Shown: positions 21,135 to 30,476, counted from the first letter of the stretch. The stretch: DNA of 64,000 bases from Streptomonospora nanhaiensis (GCF_013410565.1 NZ_JACCFO010000001.1:5828001-5892000); one strand, 5' to 3'. The notes: generated from the letters alone by a model not told the origin. Made by a program: numbers and translations.

Positions 21135-22370
21135 ATGAGCGAGGTCTTCGACCGGCTGTGGGAGCGGCTCGCCCCGCTGGGCCGGCACCGCACCACCGGC
21201 GGCTACCGCAGGTTCTCCTGGGGCCCGGCCGACGCCGAGGTGCGCGCGTGGTTCACCGAGTCAGCCCGCGCGCTCGGCCTCGACGTCGAGACCGACCGCA
21301 ACGGCAACCTGTGGGCGTGGTGGGGCGCCCCCGGGCCCGACGCGGTGGTCACCGGCTCCCACCTGGACTCCGTGCCCGACGGCGGCGCCTACGACGGGCC
21401 GCTGGGCGTGGTCAGCGCCCTGGCGGCGGTGGCCGAGCTGCGCGGGCGCGGGCTGCGCCCGCGCCGCCCCCTGGCCGTCACCGTGTTCGTCGAGGAGGAG
21501 GGCGCCCGCTTCGGCGTGCCGTGCCTGGGCACCCGGCTGCTGACCGGCGCCATCACCCCCGACCGGGCCGCGCGCCTGACCGACGCCGAGGGCACCACCT
21601 GGGCGGCGGCCATGGCCGGGGCCGGGCTGGACCCCGAGCGCATCGGCGCCGACCCCGACCTCCTCGGCCGCGTCGGGGTGTTCGTGGAGCTGCACGTGGA
21701 GCAGGGCCGCGCCCTGGCCCGCACCGACGCCCCCGTCGGCGTGGCCTCGGCGGTGTGGCCGCACGGCCGCTGGCGGCTGGACTTCGCCGGCCAGGCCGAC
21801 CACGCCGGCACCACCCGGCTGGCCGACCGCAACGACCCCATGCTGCCCTTCGCCGAGACCGTCCTGGCCGCCCGCGCCGCCGCGCACGCCAACGACGCCC
21901 TGGCCACGATCGGCAAGGTGCACGTGGCGCCCAACGGCACCAACGCCATCCCCTCGCGGGTGCGCGCCTGGCTGGACGCGCGGGCGCCCTCGGAGGCCGC
22001 GCTGCGCGCCGTGGTGCAGCGCGTCGACTCCGCCGCGCGGCGCAGCGCCGCCGACCACGGGGTCACCCTGGCCACCTACCTGGAGTCCGCCTCGCCGGTG
22101 GTGCACTTCGACCGCGCGCTGCGCGACCGGATCGCGGCGCTGGTGGGCGGCGCGGCCGGCCCCGCGCCGGTGCTGCCCACCGGGGCCGGCCACGACGCCG
22201 CCGTGCTGTCCAGCGCGGTGCCCACCGCGATGCTGTTCGTGCGCAACCCCACCGGTCTCTCCCACGCCCCCGAGGAGTTCGTGGAGCCCGCCGACCGCCA
22301 CGCCGGGGTCGCCGCGCTGACCGAGGTGCTGGCCGAACTCGCCGGGGCCGGTCCGGAGGGGCAGGCGTGA
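21135..22370 (+). CDS. M20 family amidohydrolase (allantoate/N-carbamoyl amino-acid type)
   Basis: 411 residues. Two-zinc M20 signatures: TGSHLDSVPDGGAYDGPLG, EEEGARFGVPCLGTR, ELHVEQGR, the dimerisation-domain block AGTTRLADRNDP, and TGAGHDAAVLS near the C-terminus. Relatives hydrolyse allantoate, N-carbamoyl or other N-acyl amino acids. Between hutU and hutF, and with no hutG in the cluster, it is a candidate N-formylglutamate deformylase; this role is inference. It overlaps hutF by 4 bp (GTGA). Confidence 0.88.
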   Translation: MSEVFDRLWERLAPLGRHRTTGGYRRFSWGPADAEVRAWFTESARALGLDVETDRNGNLWAWWGAPGPDAVVTGSHLDSVPDGGAYDGPLGVVSALAAVAELRGRGLRPRRPLAVTVFVEEEGARFGVPCLGTRLLTGAITPDRAARLTDAEGTTWAAAMAGAGLDPERIGADPDLLGRVGVFVELHVEQGRALARTDAPVGVASAVWPHGRWRLDFAGQADHAGTTRLADRNDPMLPFAETVLAARAAAHANDALATIGKVHVAPNGTNAIPSRVRAWLDARAPSEAALRAVVQRVDSAARRSAADHGVTLATYLESASPVVHFDRALRDRIAALVGGAAGPAPVLPTGAGHDAAVLSSAVPTAMLFVRNPTGLSHAPEEFVEPADRHAGVAALTEVLAELAGAGPEGQA

Positions 22371-23767
22371 GCGCCGCCGCGCGGCCCGCACGCCACTGGT
22401 GCGCGTGGGCGCTGCCGGACTCCCGCGCGGGCGGCGCCGCGCAGCCGGGCGTGCTGGTCGAGACCGCCGGCGGGGTCATCACCGCCGTGTCCACCGGCAC
22501 CGCGCCGCCGCCCGACGCCGAGCGGCTGGACGGGCTGGTCGTGGCCGGCCTGGCCAACGCCCACTCCCACGCCTTCCACCGGGCGCTGCGCGGGCGCACC
22601 GGCGAGGACGGCGGCAGCTTCTGGACCTGGCGCGACGCCATGTACCGGGTGGCCGCGCGGCTGGACCCCGACTCCTACCACCGGCTGGCCCGCGCGGTCT
22701 ACGCCGAGATGGCGCTGGCCGGGGTCACCTGCGTCGGGGAGTTCCACTACGTGCACCACGACCCGGCCGGGCGGCGCTACGCCGACCCCAACGCCATGGG
22801 CGCGGCGCTGGTGGCCGCCGCCGCCGACGCCGGGATCCGCATCACCCTGCTCGACACCTGCTACCTGGCGGGCGGGCTGGACGGCGCGGCCGGGCACGCC
22901 CCGCTGGAGGGTCCCCAGGCGCGCTTCGGCGACACCGACGCCGACACCTGGGCCGCCCGGGTGGCCGCGTTCGAGCCCGGCGGCGGCCACGCGCGGCTCG
23001 GCGCGGCCGTCCACTCGGTGCGGGCGGTCCCGCGCGACCAGATCGCCCGCATCACCGCCATCGGCGCCGAGGCGGGCTGGCCGGCCGTGCACGTCCACCT
23101 CTCCGAGCAGCCCGCCGAGAACGCCGCCTGCCGCGCCTTCTACGGCGCCACCCCCGCCCGGCTCCTCGCCGACACCGGGTTCCTGGACCGGCTGCGGCCC
23201 ACCCTCGTGCACGCCACCCACCTCACCCCCCAGGACGCCGCGCTGGTGCGCGCCGCCGGCGCGCGGGTGTGCCTGTGCCCCACCACCGAGCGCGACCTCG
23301 CCGACGGCCTGCCCGACCTGGCCGCGCTGCGCGGCACCGCGCTGGCCCTGGGCAGCGACGGCCACTCCGCGATCGACCTGTGGGAGGAGGCCCGGGGCGC
23401 CGAGATGCACGAACGGCTGCGCACCGGCCGACGCGGCACCCTGGCCGCCGCCGACCTGCTCACCGCGCTGCACACCGCCGGGCACGCCGCCCTGGGCTGG
23501 GCCGGGTCCACGGGGGAGCGCGGCGCCGAGGCCGGGCGCATCGCCGCGGGCGCCCGCGCCGACCTGGTCGTGCTGGGGCTCGACGGCGTGCGGCTGGCCG
23601 GGTTCGACCCCGCCCGCGCCGCCGACGCCGCGGTCTTCGCCGCCACCGCCGCCGACGTGCGCCACGTCATGGCCGACGGCCGCTGGATCGTGCGCGACGG
23701 CGTCCACACGCTGATCCCCGACGCCCCCGCCCAGTTGGACGCCGCCGTCCGCGAGGTCGCGGCGTGA
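22367..23767 (+). CDS. hutF: Formimidoylglutamate deiminase
   Basis: 466 residues from a GTG that overlaps the previous stop. An amidohydrolase-fold enzyme: metal ligands His66/His68 in [26 protein letters not shown], a further His in LVHATHLT, and the catalytic Asp in [14 protein letters not shown]. It releases ammonia from N-formimino-glutamate to give N-formylglutamate, the route used when formimidoyl transfer is absent. Also called HutF-type atzB-like deaminase in some annotations. Confidence 0.94.
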   Translation: MSAAARPARHWCAWALPDSRAGGAAQPGVLVETAGGVITAVSTGTAPPPDAERLDGLVVAGLANAHSHAFHRALRGRTGEDGGSFWTWRDAMYRVAARLDPDSYHRLARAVYAEMALAGVTCVGEFHYVHHDPAGRRYADPNAMGAALVAAAADAGIRITLLDTCYLAGGLDGAAGHAPLEGPQARFGDTDADTWAARVAAFEPGGGHARLGAAVHSVRAVPRDQIARITAIGAEAGWPAVHVHLSEQPAENAACRAFYGATPARLLADTGFLDRLRPTLVHATHLTPQDAALVRAAGARVCLCPTTERDLADGLPDLAALRGTALALGSDGHSAIDLWEEARGAEMHERLRTGRRGTLAAADLLTALHTAGHAALGWAGSTGERGAEAGRIAAGARADLVVLGLDGVRLAGFDPARAADAAVFAATAADVRHVMADGRWIVRDGVHTLIPDAPAQLDAAVREVAA

Positions 23768-23852
23768 ACCCCGAGCCGGCGCCCGCCGGCCCGCACCCGG
23801 AAGGGAGGCAGGCGCCCGGCGCCCGAACGGGCGGCCCGGCGCCGCGACGCCC

Positions 23853-25082
23853 GTGACCACCACCCCGCCCGGCCCCGCCGCGCCGGCCGCCGCCTCGGTC
23901 CTGGTCGACCGCATCGGCACCCTGGTGACCAACGACCCCGCCCTGGGCACCGGCCCGCTGGGCGAGATCACCGACGCCGCCCTGGTCGCCGAGGGCGGCC
24001 GGGTCGCCTGGGCCGGGCCGCGCGCCCAGGCGCCCGCCGCCGACACCCGCGTGGACGCGGCCGGGCGCTGCGTGGTGCCCGGGTTCGTCGACAGCCACTC
24101 CCACATCGTCTTCGCCGGTGACCGCAGCCGGGAGTTCGAGGCGCGCATGAGCGGACGCCCCTATGAGGCGGGCGGGATCCGCACCACCGTGGCGGCCGTG
24201 CGCGCCGCCGACGACACCGCACTGGCGGCCACCGCCGCCGGGCTGCTGCGCGAGGCACGCGCCCAGGGCACCACCACCCTGGAGGTGAAGTCGGGCTACG
24301 GCCTCAGCGTCGCCGACGAGGAGCGCTGCCTGCGGGTGGCCGCCTCCCTCACCGAGGAGACCACCTTCCTGGGCGCCCACGTGGTGCCGCCCGAGTACGC
24401 CGAGGACCCCGCCGGCTACGTCGACCTGGTCACCGGCCCCATGCTCGCGGCGTGCGCGCCGCACGCCCGCTGGATCGACGTGTTCTGCGAGCGCGGCGCG
24501 TTCGACGCCGACCAGGCGCGCGCCGTGCTGCGGGCGGGCCGCGAGCGCGGGCTGGGCCTGCGCGTGCACGGCAACCAGCTCGGGCCCGGGCCGGGCGTGC
24601 GCGTGGCGGTGGAGGAGGGAGCGGCGTCGGTGGACCACTGCACCCACCTCACCCGCGAGGACGTGGCCGCGCTCGCCGACGCCGCCGCAGGCGGCCCGGG
24701 AACGGTGGCCACACTGCTGCCCGGCGTGGACTTCTCGACCCGCCAGCCCTACCCCGACGCGCGCGCCCTGCTGGACGCCGGCGCGGTGGTGGCGCTGGCC
24801 GGCGACTGCAATCCCGGCACGTGCTTCAGCACGAGCATGGCCTTCTGCGTGGCGCTGGCCGTGCGCGAGATGCGCATGACGCCGGCCGAGGCGCTGTGGG
24901 CGGCCACGGCGGGCGGCGCCCGCGCGCTGCGCCGCACCGACGTGGGGCACCTGGGGGTGGGCGCCCGCGCCGACCTGGTGCTGCTGGCGGCCCCCAACCC
25001 GGTCTACCTCGCCTACCGGCCCGGTGTGCCGCTGGTCGCGGCGGTGTGGAAGGACGGGGAGCGGGTGGCGGGCCGGCCATGA
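23853..25082 (+). CDS. hutI: Imidazolonepropionase
   Basis: 409 residues from a GTG at 23853. His82/His84 in [22 protein letters not shown] bind the metal; [11 protein letters not shown], the LEVKSGYGL block, LRVHGNQL, the SVDHCTHL pair and [16 protein letters not shown] complete the amidohydrolase active site. It opens imidazolonepropionate to formiminoglutamate, feeding HutF. It is last in the hut run, 85 bp after hutF. Confidence 0.96.
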   Translation: MTTTPPGPAAPAAASVLVDRIGTLVTNDPALGTGPLGEITDAALVAEGGRVAWAGPRAQAPAADTRVDAAGRCVVPGFVDSHSHIVFAGDRSREFEARMSGRPYEAGGIRTTVAAVRAADDTALAATAAGLLREARAQGTTTLEVKSGYGLSVADEERCLRVAASLTEETTFLGAHVVPPEYAEDPAGYVDLVTGPMLAACAPHARWIDVFCERGAFDADQARAVLRAGRERGLGLRVHGNQLGPGPGVRVAVEEGAASVDHCTHLTREDVAALADAAAGGPGTVATLLPGVDFSTRQPYPDARALLDAGAVVALAGDCNPGTCFSTSMAFCVALAVREMRMTPAEALWAATAGGARALRRTDVGHLGVGARADLVLLAAPNPVYLAYRPGVPLVAAVWKDGERVAGRP

Positions 25083-25181
25083 GGGGCGCGCGGCAAAGCG
25101 CGACCGGTGTCGGCAGGTCCTAACGTCGGCGTAGCACGCCCGAAATGTGCCCCTCCCATCCTGGAAGGGAGTCGGCGCGCA

Positions 25182-25211
25182 CCCCCGGGAGGCAACGGCG
25201 CCTCCCGGGGG
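25182..25211 (+). terminator. 12-bp hairpin between hutI and the ACT-GNAT gene
   Basis: CCCCCGGGAGGC (25182-25193) and GCCTCCCGGGGG (25200-25211) pair perfectly around a 6-base loop. It ends only 27 bases before the next start, so it may end hut transcription or act as a leader attenuator for the acetyltransferase. Confidence 0.5.
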
Positions 25212-25238
25212 GACGCGCTCTAGCGGCAAGGGGGCGCA

Positions 25239-26336
25239 ATGGCTTTGTGGCGGATCCGCACCGTCGTGGAGGACCGGCCCGGGCAGTTGGCCGGACTGGT
25301 CGACGCCATGGCCGCCCAGGGCGGCAACATCGTGGGGCTGTCCATCCACGCCGACGCGGCCGGGGTGGTGGACGAGTTCGTCGTCGACGTCCCCGGCGAG
25401 CACTACACGCTGCTGCGCGAGGTCGCGCGGCGCAGCGTGAGCGACAGCGACTCCGTCACGGCGGTCCCGGCCCAGCCGCGCGAGGTCGGCGACGACGTCA
25501 CCAAGGCCCTGCTGCTCACCGCCCGGCTGCGCAGCGCGCCCAACCGGCTGCCCGAGGCGCTGGGGGAGCTGCTGCAGGCCGAGGACGCCCGCTGGACCAA
25601 CCTCACGCGCTCGGCACCGGAGTTCCTGGAGGAGCCCGAGACCACGCTGGTGGTACCGGTGGGGCCGCTGCGAGGGGTGCGGCTGCGCCGCCCCGACCAG
25701 CCGTTCACCTGGACCGAGACCGCCCGCGCCGACGCCCTGGTGCGCTCGGTGCTGCCGCCCAGCGGCCCGGCGCCCACCGACGGGCGCCTGGTCACCGGGC
25801 GCGGGGTCGACCTCAACGTGCGCCAGGTCGGCGCGGCCGACGCCGAGGCGATCCAGCGGCTGCACCGCCGCTGCTCGGGCGAGACCACGCGGCGGCGCTA
25901 CTTCTCCAGCGTGCGCCAGTTGACGCCGCGCATGCTCGGGGTGTTCTGCGACCCCGAGCTGGGCCTCACCCTGGCGGCCTACCCCGCCCGGGGCGGCGAT
26001 CCCGTGGCGCTGGCCCACCTGATGTACACCCTCGACCCCGGGGTCGGCGAGATCGCGTTCCTGGTCGAGGACGAGTGGCAGAACAAGGGCGTGGGAACGG
26101 CGCTGACCCGCGTGCTCACCGCGGTCGCGGCCGACTGGGGACTGGCCGAGGTCCGCGCCGAGACCGTGGCCGGCAACGCCCAGATGCAGCGGATCATGCG
26201 CCGCATGGGCGCCACCATCGGCCCGCCGCGCGACGGCGTGGTGCAGGCCCGGCTGCCGGTGGCGGGCGCGCTGCCCGCCCGGCGCATGGGGCCGCTGGCG
26301 GGTCTGATGACCGAGCCGGGCGCCGCCGGCACCTGA
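25239..26336 (+). CDS. ACT-domain GNAT acetyltransferase
   Basis: 365 residues. Residues 1-75 are an ACT domain (IRTVVEDRPGQLAGLVDAMAAQGGNIVGLSIHAD), which usually binds an amino acid. A linker region to about 185 is followed by a GNAT fold; the acetyl-CoA loop is DEWQNKGVGTALTRVL (about 276-291). Fusions of this order are known in actinomycetes as amino-acid-regulated protein lysine acetyltransferases that modify enzymes such as acetyl-CoA synthetase. Its place directly after the hut operon suggests sensing of an amino acid, but the ligand is unknown. Confidence 0.88.
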   Translation: MALWRIRTVVEDRPGQLAGLVDAMAAQGGNIVGLSIHADAAGVVDEFVVDVPGEHYTLLREVARRSVSDSDSVTAVPAQPREVGDDVTKALLLTARLRSAPNRLPEALGELLQAEDARWTNLTRSAPEFLEEPETTLVVPVGPLRGVRLRRPDQPFTWTETARADALVRSVLPPSGPAPTDGRLVTGRGVDLNVRQVGAADAEAIQRLHRRCSGETTRRRYFSSVRQLTPRMLGVFCDPELGLTLAAYPARGGDPVALAHLMYTLDPGVGEIAFLVEDEWQNKGVGTALTRVLTAVAADWGLAEVRAETVAGNAQMQRIMRRMGATIGPPRDGVVQARLPVAGALPARRMGPLAGLMTEPGAAGT

Positions 26337-26556
26337 GAAGAGCCCTCCTGAAAGGCGGCGGGGGAGACTGGTGAAATGGGGCGCTGGTCTCCCCCGCTCA
26401 CGCCGTCGGCGCCGCGCATCGGGGGCCGGACCCGGGCACCGGCCGGGACGGTCGCGGCCCGCGTGCGGCGCGCGCGGCGGCCGCGGCGCAGCCGGCACCG
26501 GATGGAACCGCGCCGGCCGCGGAAGCCTGGAGCACCGGGAACGTCAGAGCGCCGGC

Positions 26557-26832
26557 TCAGGACTCGTCGGAGCCGTCGGCGCTGTCGCCGTCGCCCGGGG
26601 CGGCGGCCTTGGTGTCGGCCTTCTTGGTGGTGGCGCGGCGCTTCTTCACGGGCCGGGAGTAGTCGACCAGCGGCTCGTAGCGGGTCTCGTGCTCCTTGCG
26701 GCACTCGTCGCAGGCGTCGACCTCGCGGACCGTGCCCTCCCAGGCGAACTGGATGACGTCGGTCGCCTCGACCTTCTCCTCGCGGAGGGCGTGCGGATCG
26801 CAGTACTTGCGCGTGAAGACCTCAGTGACCAC
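26557..26832 (-). CDS. Small Cys-containing protein with Lys-rich tail
   Basis: 91 residues from a GTG at 26832, chosen because GAAGGGA lies 9 bases upstream; an ATG 63 bases further 5' is in frame. Cys residues in FTRKYCDPHALRE and the CDECRKEHE motif suggest a small metal site. The last 35 residues are Lys/Arg then Asp/Ser-rich (KKRRATTKK...DGDSADGSDES). I recognise no known domain. Possibly nucleic-acid binding from composition only. Confidence 0.7.
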   Translation of the reverse strand: MVTEVFTRKYCDPHALREEKVEATDVIQFAWEGTVREVDACDECRKEHETRYEPLVDYSRPVKKRRATTKKADTKAAAPGDGDSADGSDES

Positions 26833-26980
26833 GGCGGTGCGTCCCTTCGGTAGTGGGTGCGGGTTCACCACCGAATCATACACGTGTACGAACATCGCGG
26901 TCGGAACTTCGCGAAGTCCGCAGCAGAGCCTAGCGGAGCGCGGGGTGCCCGGTGATCATGATCGCCGGTGCGCGCCGCCG

Positions 26981-27006
26981 CGGCCCGGCGCGCACGCGCC
27001 GGGCCG
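26981..27006 (-). terminator. Hairpin after the imine-reductase-like gene
   Basis: CGGCCCGGCGCG and CGCGCCGGGCCG form a 12-bp stem with a 2-base loop just downstream of the minus-strand stop at 27029. Confidence 0.5.
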
Positions 27007-27028
27007 CCGCGGTCTCCGGGGCCCGCCA

Positions 27029-27913
27029 TTAGGAGCGGGCGGGCGGGTTCCTGATGCTCTCGTAGATCCGGGCGAAGCCCTCCTCACCGTGCCCCGCGTC
27101 GATCTGGCGCCGGATGAGGGTCTGCACCATCGCCACCGCCTCGGTGCTGATGCCCTGCGCGGCGCTGGCGTCCAGCATGTCGCCCAGGTCGGAGAACAGC
27201 AGGCTCTGCTGGCCCGGCACGGTGTAGTCGCCGCCGTCGATGATTTCGGCGAAGCCCGCGAAGCCGGCGGTCATGGCCGCCAGCCACGGGGCGGCCATGG
27301 CGGCGAACTCGCGCGCCTTCAGTCCGGCCGGGGCCGTCATGGCCGCCCCGTGCATGAACCCGGCGAACATGACGTACATGCCCGCCAGCAGCGCGAGGTC
27401 GTACAGCGACGCCAGGCCGGCGTCCTCGCCGTGGTAGGTGGCGGCTCCCCACGCCTCCAGCAGTGGCCGGTAGTCCTCGAAGATTTCGGCCGAGCCGCTG
27501 TAGAGGACCGAGGAGCCGGGGGTGCCGATCATCGACGGCACGGCCATGACCCCGCCGTCCAGGTAATCGGCCCCGGCCGCGGCCGCCCAGGCGGCGAGTT
27601 CCCGCGCCTGGTCGGGCGTCACCGTGGTCACGTTGACCACGGCGCGGCCGGCCAGGTCCCCGGCGACCGGGTCGAGCACCTCGTGGACCGAGGCGTGGTC
27701 CAGCAGGCACACGACCACCAGGCGGCCCGCCCGGACCGCGTCGCCGGCCGTTTCCGCCGGGCGGGCGCCCCGCGCCACCAGGTCGTCGGCCTTGCCCGGC
27801 GAGCGGTTCCACACCGTTGTGGCGTAGCCGGCCTCCAGCAGGGCGCCGGCCAGGGCGCGGCCCATCTCGCCCAGGCCCAGCACGCTCACCTGGAGGCCCT
27901 TCGTGGCTGACAT
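27029..27913 (-). CDS. NADPH-dependent imine-reductase-like dehydrogenase
   Basis: 294 residues. The Rossmann loop GLGEMGRALA (13-22) and TVWNRSPGKADDLVARGA, with the Arg-Ser pair typical of NADPH specificity, begin a beta-hydroxyacid-dehydrogenase/6-phosphogluconate-dehydrogenase-type fold. Asp172 in LYDLALLAG is at the position of the proton donor in actinomycete imine reductases, where true hydroxyacid dehydrogenases have Lys. The C-terminal half is helical, for an interlocked dimer. The natural substrate is unknown. It diverges from an HxlR regulator 122 bp away, a frequent pairing for small-molecule reductases. Confidence 0.82.
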   Translation of the reverse strand: MSATKGLQVSVLGLGEMGRALAGALLEAGYATTVWNRSPGKADDLVARGARPAETAGDAVRAGRLVVVCLLDHASVHEVLDPVAGDLAGRAVVNVTTVTPDQARELAAWAAAAGADYLDGGVMAVPSMIGTPGSSVLYSGSAEIFEDYRPLLEAWGAATYHGEDAGLASLYDLALLAGMYVMFAGFMHGAAMTAPAGLKAREFAAMAAPWLAAMTAGFAGFAEIIDGGDYTVPGQQSLLFSDLGDMLDASAAQGISTEAVAMVQTLIRRQIDAGHGEEGFARIYESIRNPPARS

Positions 27914-28001
27914 GTCTTTCTCACCGTCTCGCGGTCTGTCCCGTTGCCCTGATCCTTCCGTCTGGCGGTACCGTTGACCAGTACGGACTTCAAAGTGCGG
28001 T

Positions 28002-28019
28002 ACTTACCTTGGGGTAAGT
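28002..28019. promoter_or_regulatory. Palindrome ACTTACC-TTGG-GGTAAGT before hxlR
   Basis: Perfect 7-bp arms lie 16 bp before the HxlR start and between the divergent genes. A TTGACC box (27974-27979) and an outer AGTAC...GTACT pair lie just upstream. The position suits HxlR autoregulation and control of the divergent reductase. Confidence 0.5.
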
Positions 28020-28035
28020 GCCCAGGGGAGGGCGA

Positions 28036-28413
28036 ATGGCGGTCTCGGAGCGGCGCGGCCCGTACTTCTGCGGAATCGACGCGGCGATGGACGTGGTCAG
28101 CGGGAAGTGGAAGTCGCTGATCCTGTGGGAGCTGGAGCAGCACGGCACGCGCCGGTTCGCCGAGCTGCGGCGCGGCCTGCCGGGGGTCAGCGAGAAGATG
28201 CTGGTGCAGCACCTGCGCGAGATGGAGGAGGACGGCCTGGTGCACCGCGAGGTGTACCGCCAGGTGCCGCCGAAGGTCGAGTACTCCCTGACCGAGCACG
28301 GGGTGTCGCTGAACGCCGCCCTGGAGGCCTTGGGGCGGTGGGGGACCGAGCGCATCGCGCGCATCGGCGCCGAGCGGGTCCACGCCGGGGAACCGGTGCC
28401 GGCCCGCAGTTGA
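28036..28413 (+). CDS. HxlR family transcriptional regulator
   Basis: 125 residues from ATG 28036 with AGGGGAGGG upstream. A winged helix fills the protein: DVVSGKWKSLILWELEQHGTRRFAELRRGLPGVSEKMLVQHLREMEEDGLVHREVY is the classic HxlR core. A Cys at residue 13 (YFCGIDAAM) is in the position of the redox-sensing Cys of YodB/HypR-type members, so thiol or quinone sensing is possible. It is divergent from the reductase. Confidence 0.92.
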   Translation: MAVSERRGPYFCGIDAAMDVVSGKWKSLILWELEQHGTRRFAELRRGLPGVSEKMLVQHLREMEEDGLVHREVYRQVPPKVEYSLTEHGVSLNAALEALGRWGTERIARIGAERVHAGEPVPARS

Positions 28414-28488
28414 GCCCGGCCCGGGTACGGGGCCGCGCCGATCGCGGACGATGGGCGCGGCGCCGCGCGGGTGCCGGTGGCCGGCCGG

Positions 28489-28779
28489 CTAGTCGAAGAT
28501 CTCGTCCAGGAAGCTCGCCTGGCGCTTGCGCCGCTCCCCGTAGTAGGGGGTGGCGTCGTCGTCCTCGAAGCGGTCCTCGGCGTCGCTGCGCTGGTGGCGG
28601 CCGCCGGTGTAGGAGGCGTCGTAGCCGCGGCTCCAGCGGTGCTCGGCCTCCAGCAGCTCCTCCAGTTCGCCGCGGTCGAGGAAGATGCCGCGGCACTTCT
28701 CGCACTGGTCGACGGTGACGCCGACGAGCGTGCGGCGCGAGAGGGTTCCGGGGCACTTGGGGCAGTCGAATGCAGTCAT
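28489..28779 (-). CDS. zf-TFIIB domain protein
   Basis: 96 residues. Two Cys pairs, FDCPKCPGTL (residues 5-8) and DQCEKCRGIFLDRGELEELLE, make the zinc ribbon of the zf-TFIIB family; the GIFLDRGELE segment is its hallmark. The remainder is polar and acidic, with Asp/Glu and Arg clusters. Function in bacteria is unknown. Convergent with hxlR. Confidence 0.85.
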   Translation of the reverse strand: MTAFDCPKCPGTLSRRTLVGVTVDQCEKCRGIFLDRGELEELLEAEHRWSRGYDASYTGGRHQRSDAEDRFEDDDATPYYGERRKRQASFLDEIFD

Positions 28780-28821
28780 GGACGGGTTTCTACCGCAGTG
28801 CCGCCCCTGTGCGCATGTGAA

Positions 28822-28869
28822 CGGGCCCGCGGGGGTGCGGCCGGTGTCGGCCGCACCCCCGCGGGCCCG
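28822..28869 (-). terminator. Perfect 21-bp hairpin
   Basis: The arm at 28822-28842 (CGGGCCCGCGGGGGTGCGGCC shape) is perfectly complementary to 28849-28869 around a 6-base loop. It lies 23 bases past the stop of the minus-strand gene at 28892 and is the strongest hairpin in this part. Confidence 0.75.
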
Positions 28870-28891
28870 GGGACCGGGGCGTGCCGGCGCC

Positions 28892-30124
28892 TCACTCCAC
28901 CGCGGTCACGAGTTCGGCCAGGGTGTCGAGGAGGTCGGCGCGGACGTCGTCGTCGTGCACGGCGGCCGACCAGGCGGCGGGGATGGCCCAGGAGCGCGAC
29001 CGCAGGTGGGCGTCGAGGAACCGGTCGAGCGCGGCCGCGGGGTTGGTGGCGTAGTGCACCGGGTTGCGGCGCGCCTGGGTGACCAGGGTCCAGGCGGTCC
29101 AGCGCAGCCACGCCTGCTCGGGTTCGGGCAGGGACTCGGGGCGGGGGCGCTCGGGGGAGCGGGCCGCCGAGGGCTCGGGCGCGGTCGGCGCGGGGTCGGC
29201 GACGGGGTGGTAGGGGGCGCTGCGGGCCCGGCCGCGCGCCCGCTCCAGCAGGTCGAAGTGCTCGGGCAGTCGCTCGGCGAGGCGGCGCAGCACACCGGTG
29301 AGCATGCGGGCCAGGGCCTCGGCGTCGAGGCCGCGCAGGGCCTCGGCCAGGCCCACCCGGCGGAGTTCGTCGGCCGTGCGGGCGCGCGCGGGGTCGACGC
29401 CGTCGGCGAGTTCGCGCAGCTTGCGCAGCACGTACTCGGCGGTGGGCACCGACACCAGCGGGCGCTCCCGCACGACCGCGACGGCACGCCCGGCGCGGTC
29501 GGCGACCGGGACCGCGCCGGACTCCTGGGTGAACCCGTGGTCGCCGACGCGGCCGAACACGCCCGCCAGGCCGGATTCGGGGTCGTCGGGCTGCTCGTCG
29601 GGGAGGTCCACGGCGGGGTGGCCGAACCCGGCGGCCAGTACCAGCGCGGCCAGGGCCTCCTGCTCCAGCACGCTGGGCGCCACCCACGAGGCGACCGACT
29701 GCTGGCGCGCCCAGCGGCGCGGGCGCTCGGAGAAGGCGCAGCGCAGCGTGCGGCCCGACCACTGCGGGAAGACCAGCCGCAGCCGCGCGAAGGCGCGGTC
29801 GGTCTCGGTGTCGCGCAGCGCGAAGCCCAGCCGGCGCACCTGGGCCGACACCGACTGGCCCGCGTCCAGCGACGCGTGGACGTCGGCCATGCGCTTGGCG
29901 ATCTTGGAGTCGGCGGCGCCGCCGTGTCTGGCGCAGGGGCAGTGCTCGCTCAGCAGCGTGACCGCGGAGTCGAACTGCGCGGCGTGGCGGTCGCAGGTCT
30001 GCAGGGTCTCGGGCGCGGGCTGGTGCTGGCCGGTGTCGCAGCGGCCGCAGCCGAAGGCGCGGGTCAGGGCGTGCAGGAACGCGGTCGAACCGAAAAGGTC
30101 AGTGAACAGGCAGCGCGTGCTCAA
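28892..30124 (-). CDS. Unrecognised protein with Cys/His-rich N-terminus
   Basis: 410 residues if translation starts at the TTG at 30124, which follows AGAAGG; an ATG at 30187 is in frame without a ribosome site. Residues 20-65 carry a Cys/His cluster (GCGRCDTG, QTCDRHA, EHCPCARHG) that could hold one or two metals. A mostly helical middle part and a Pro-rich stretch (about residues 310-345) follow, then a helical end. No catalytic motif is evident. It lies 0.8 kb from cas6, on the other strand, so a CRISPR link is only positional. Confidence 0.6.
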   Translation of the reverse strand: MSTRCLFTDLFGSTAFLHALTRAFGCGRCDTGQHQPAPETLQTCDRHAAQFDSAVTLLSEHCPCARHGGAADSKIAKRMADVHASLDAGQSVSAQVRRLGFALRDTETDRAFARLRLVFPQWSGRTLRCAFSERPRRWARQQSVASWVAPSVLEQEALAALVLAAGFGHPAVDLPDEQPDDPESGLAGVFGRVGDHGFTQESGAVPVADRAGRAVAVVRERPLVSVPTAEYVLRKLRELADGVDPARARTADELRRVGLAEALRGLDAEALARMLTGVLRRLAERLPEHFDLLERARGRARSAPYHPVADPAPTAPEPSAARSPERPRPESLPEPEQAWLRWTAWTLVTQARRNPVHYATNPAAALDRFLDAHLRSRSWAIPAAWSAAVHDDDVRADLLDTLAELVTAVE

Positions 30125-30476
30125 GGTCCTTCTACTCCCCGTGGCACGGGGCTGAGGCTCTTCCCCAGCTCCTCCGGGAAAGTGCATAGAAGAAGGACGG
30201 TTGTGCCCGGTGACACACCCACGTCGGCTGGTGCCGAGGGGGCACCGCCCTGGTGACGCGCGTGGTCACCTACGAAAGTAGGGCCCCGCGCGGCGCACAG
30301 TCAAGAAGCGCAGGCACGGAAGGGGATGCCGGACGCGAAACGGTGTTTTGTTGAGTGGCGGGCGGGTGTCGGAGCCGGTCCGCCCGCGGTGGACGGCGCC
30401 CGCGCGGATCCGCCGCGGTGTGCCGATCGCCTCACCGCCGGGCGGGCCGCCGGGCCGCGCCCGCGGTGGCCGCCGC
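30125..30476. other. Intergenic region with one short palindrome
   Basis: No gene is seen. GGTGAC (30252-30257) and GTCACC (30265-30270) form a palindrome with a 7-base centre about 130 bp before the minus-strand TTG start and may be an operator. GGTGCC...GGCACC pairs just beside it. Confidence 0.4.

Noticed and set aside
30050-30124. FTDLFGSTAFLH near the start of the unknown minus-strand protein resembles the FTDIVGST motif of class III nucleotidyl cyclases.
   Set aside because: The later cyclase motifs (metal Asp, base-recognition Lys/Asp, transition-state Arg block) are absent and a Cys cluster follows, so the similarity is short and probably chance.
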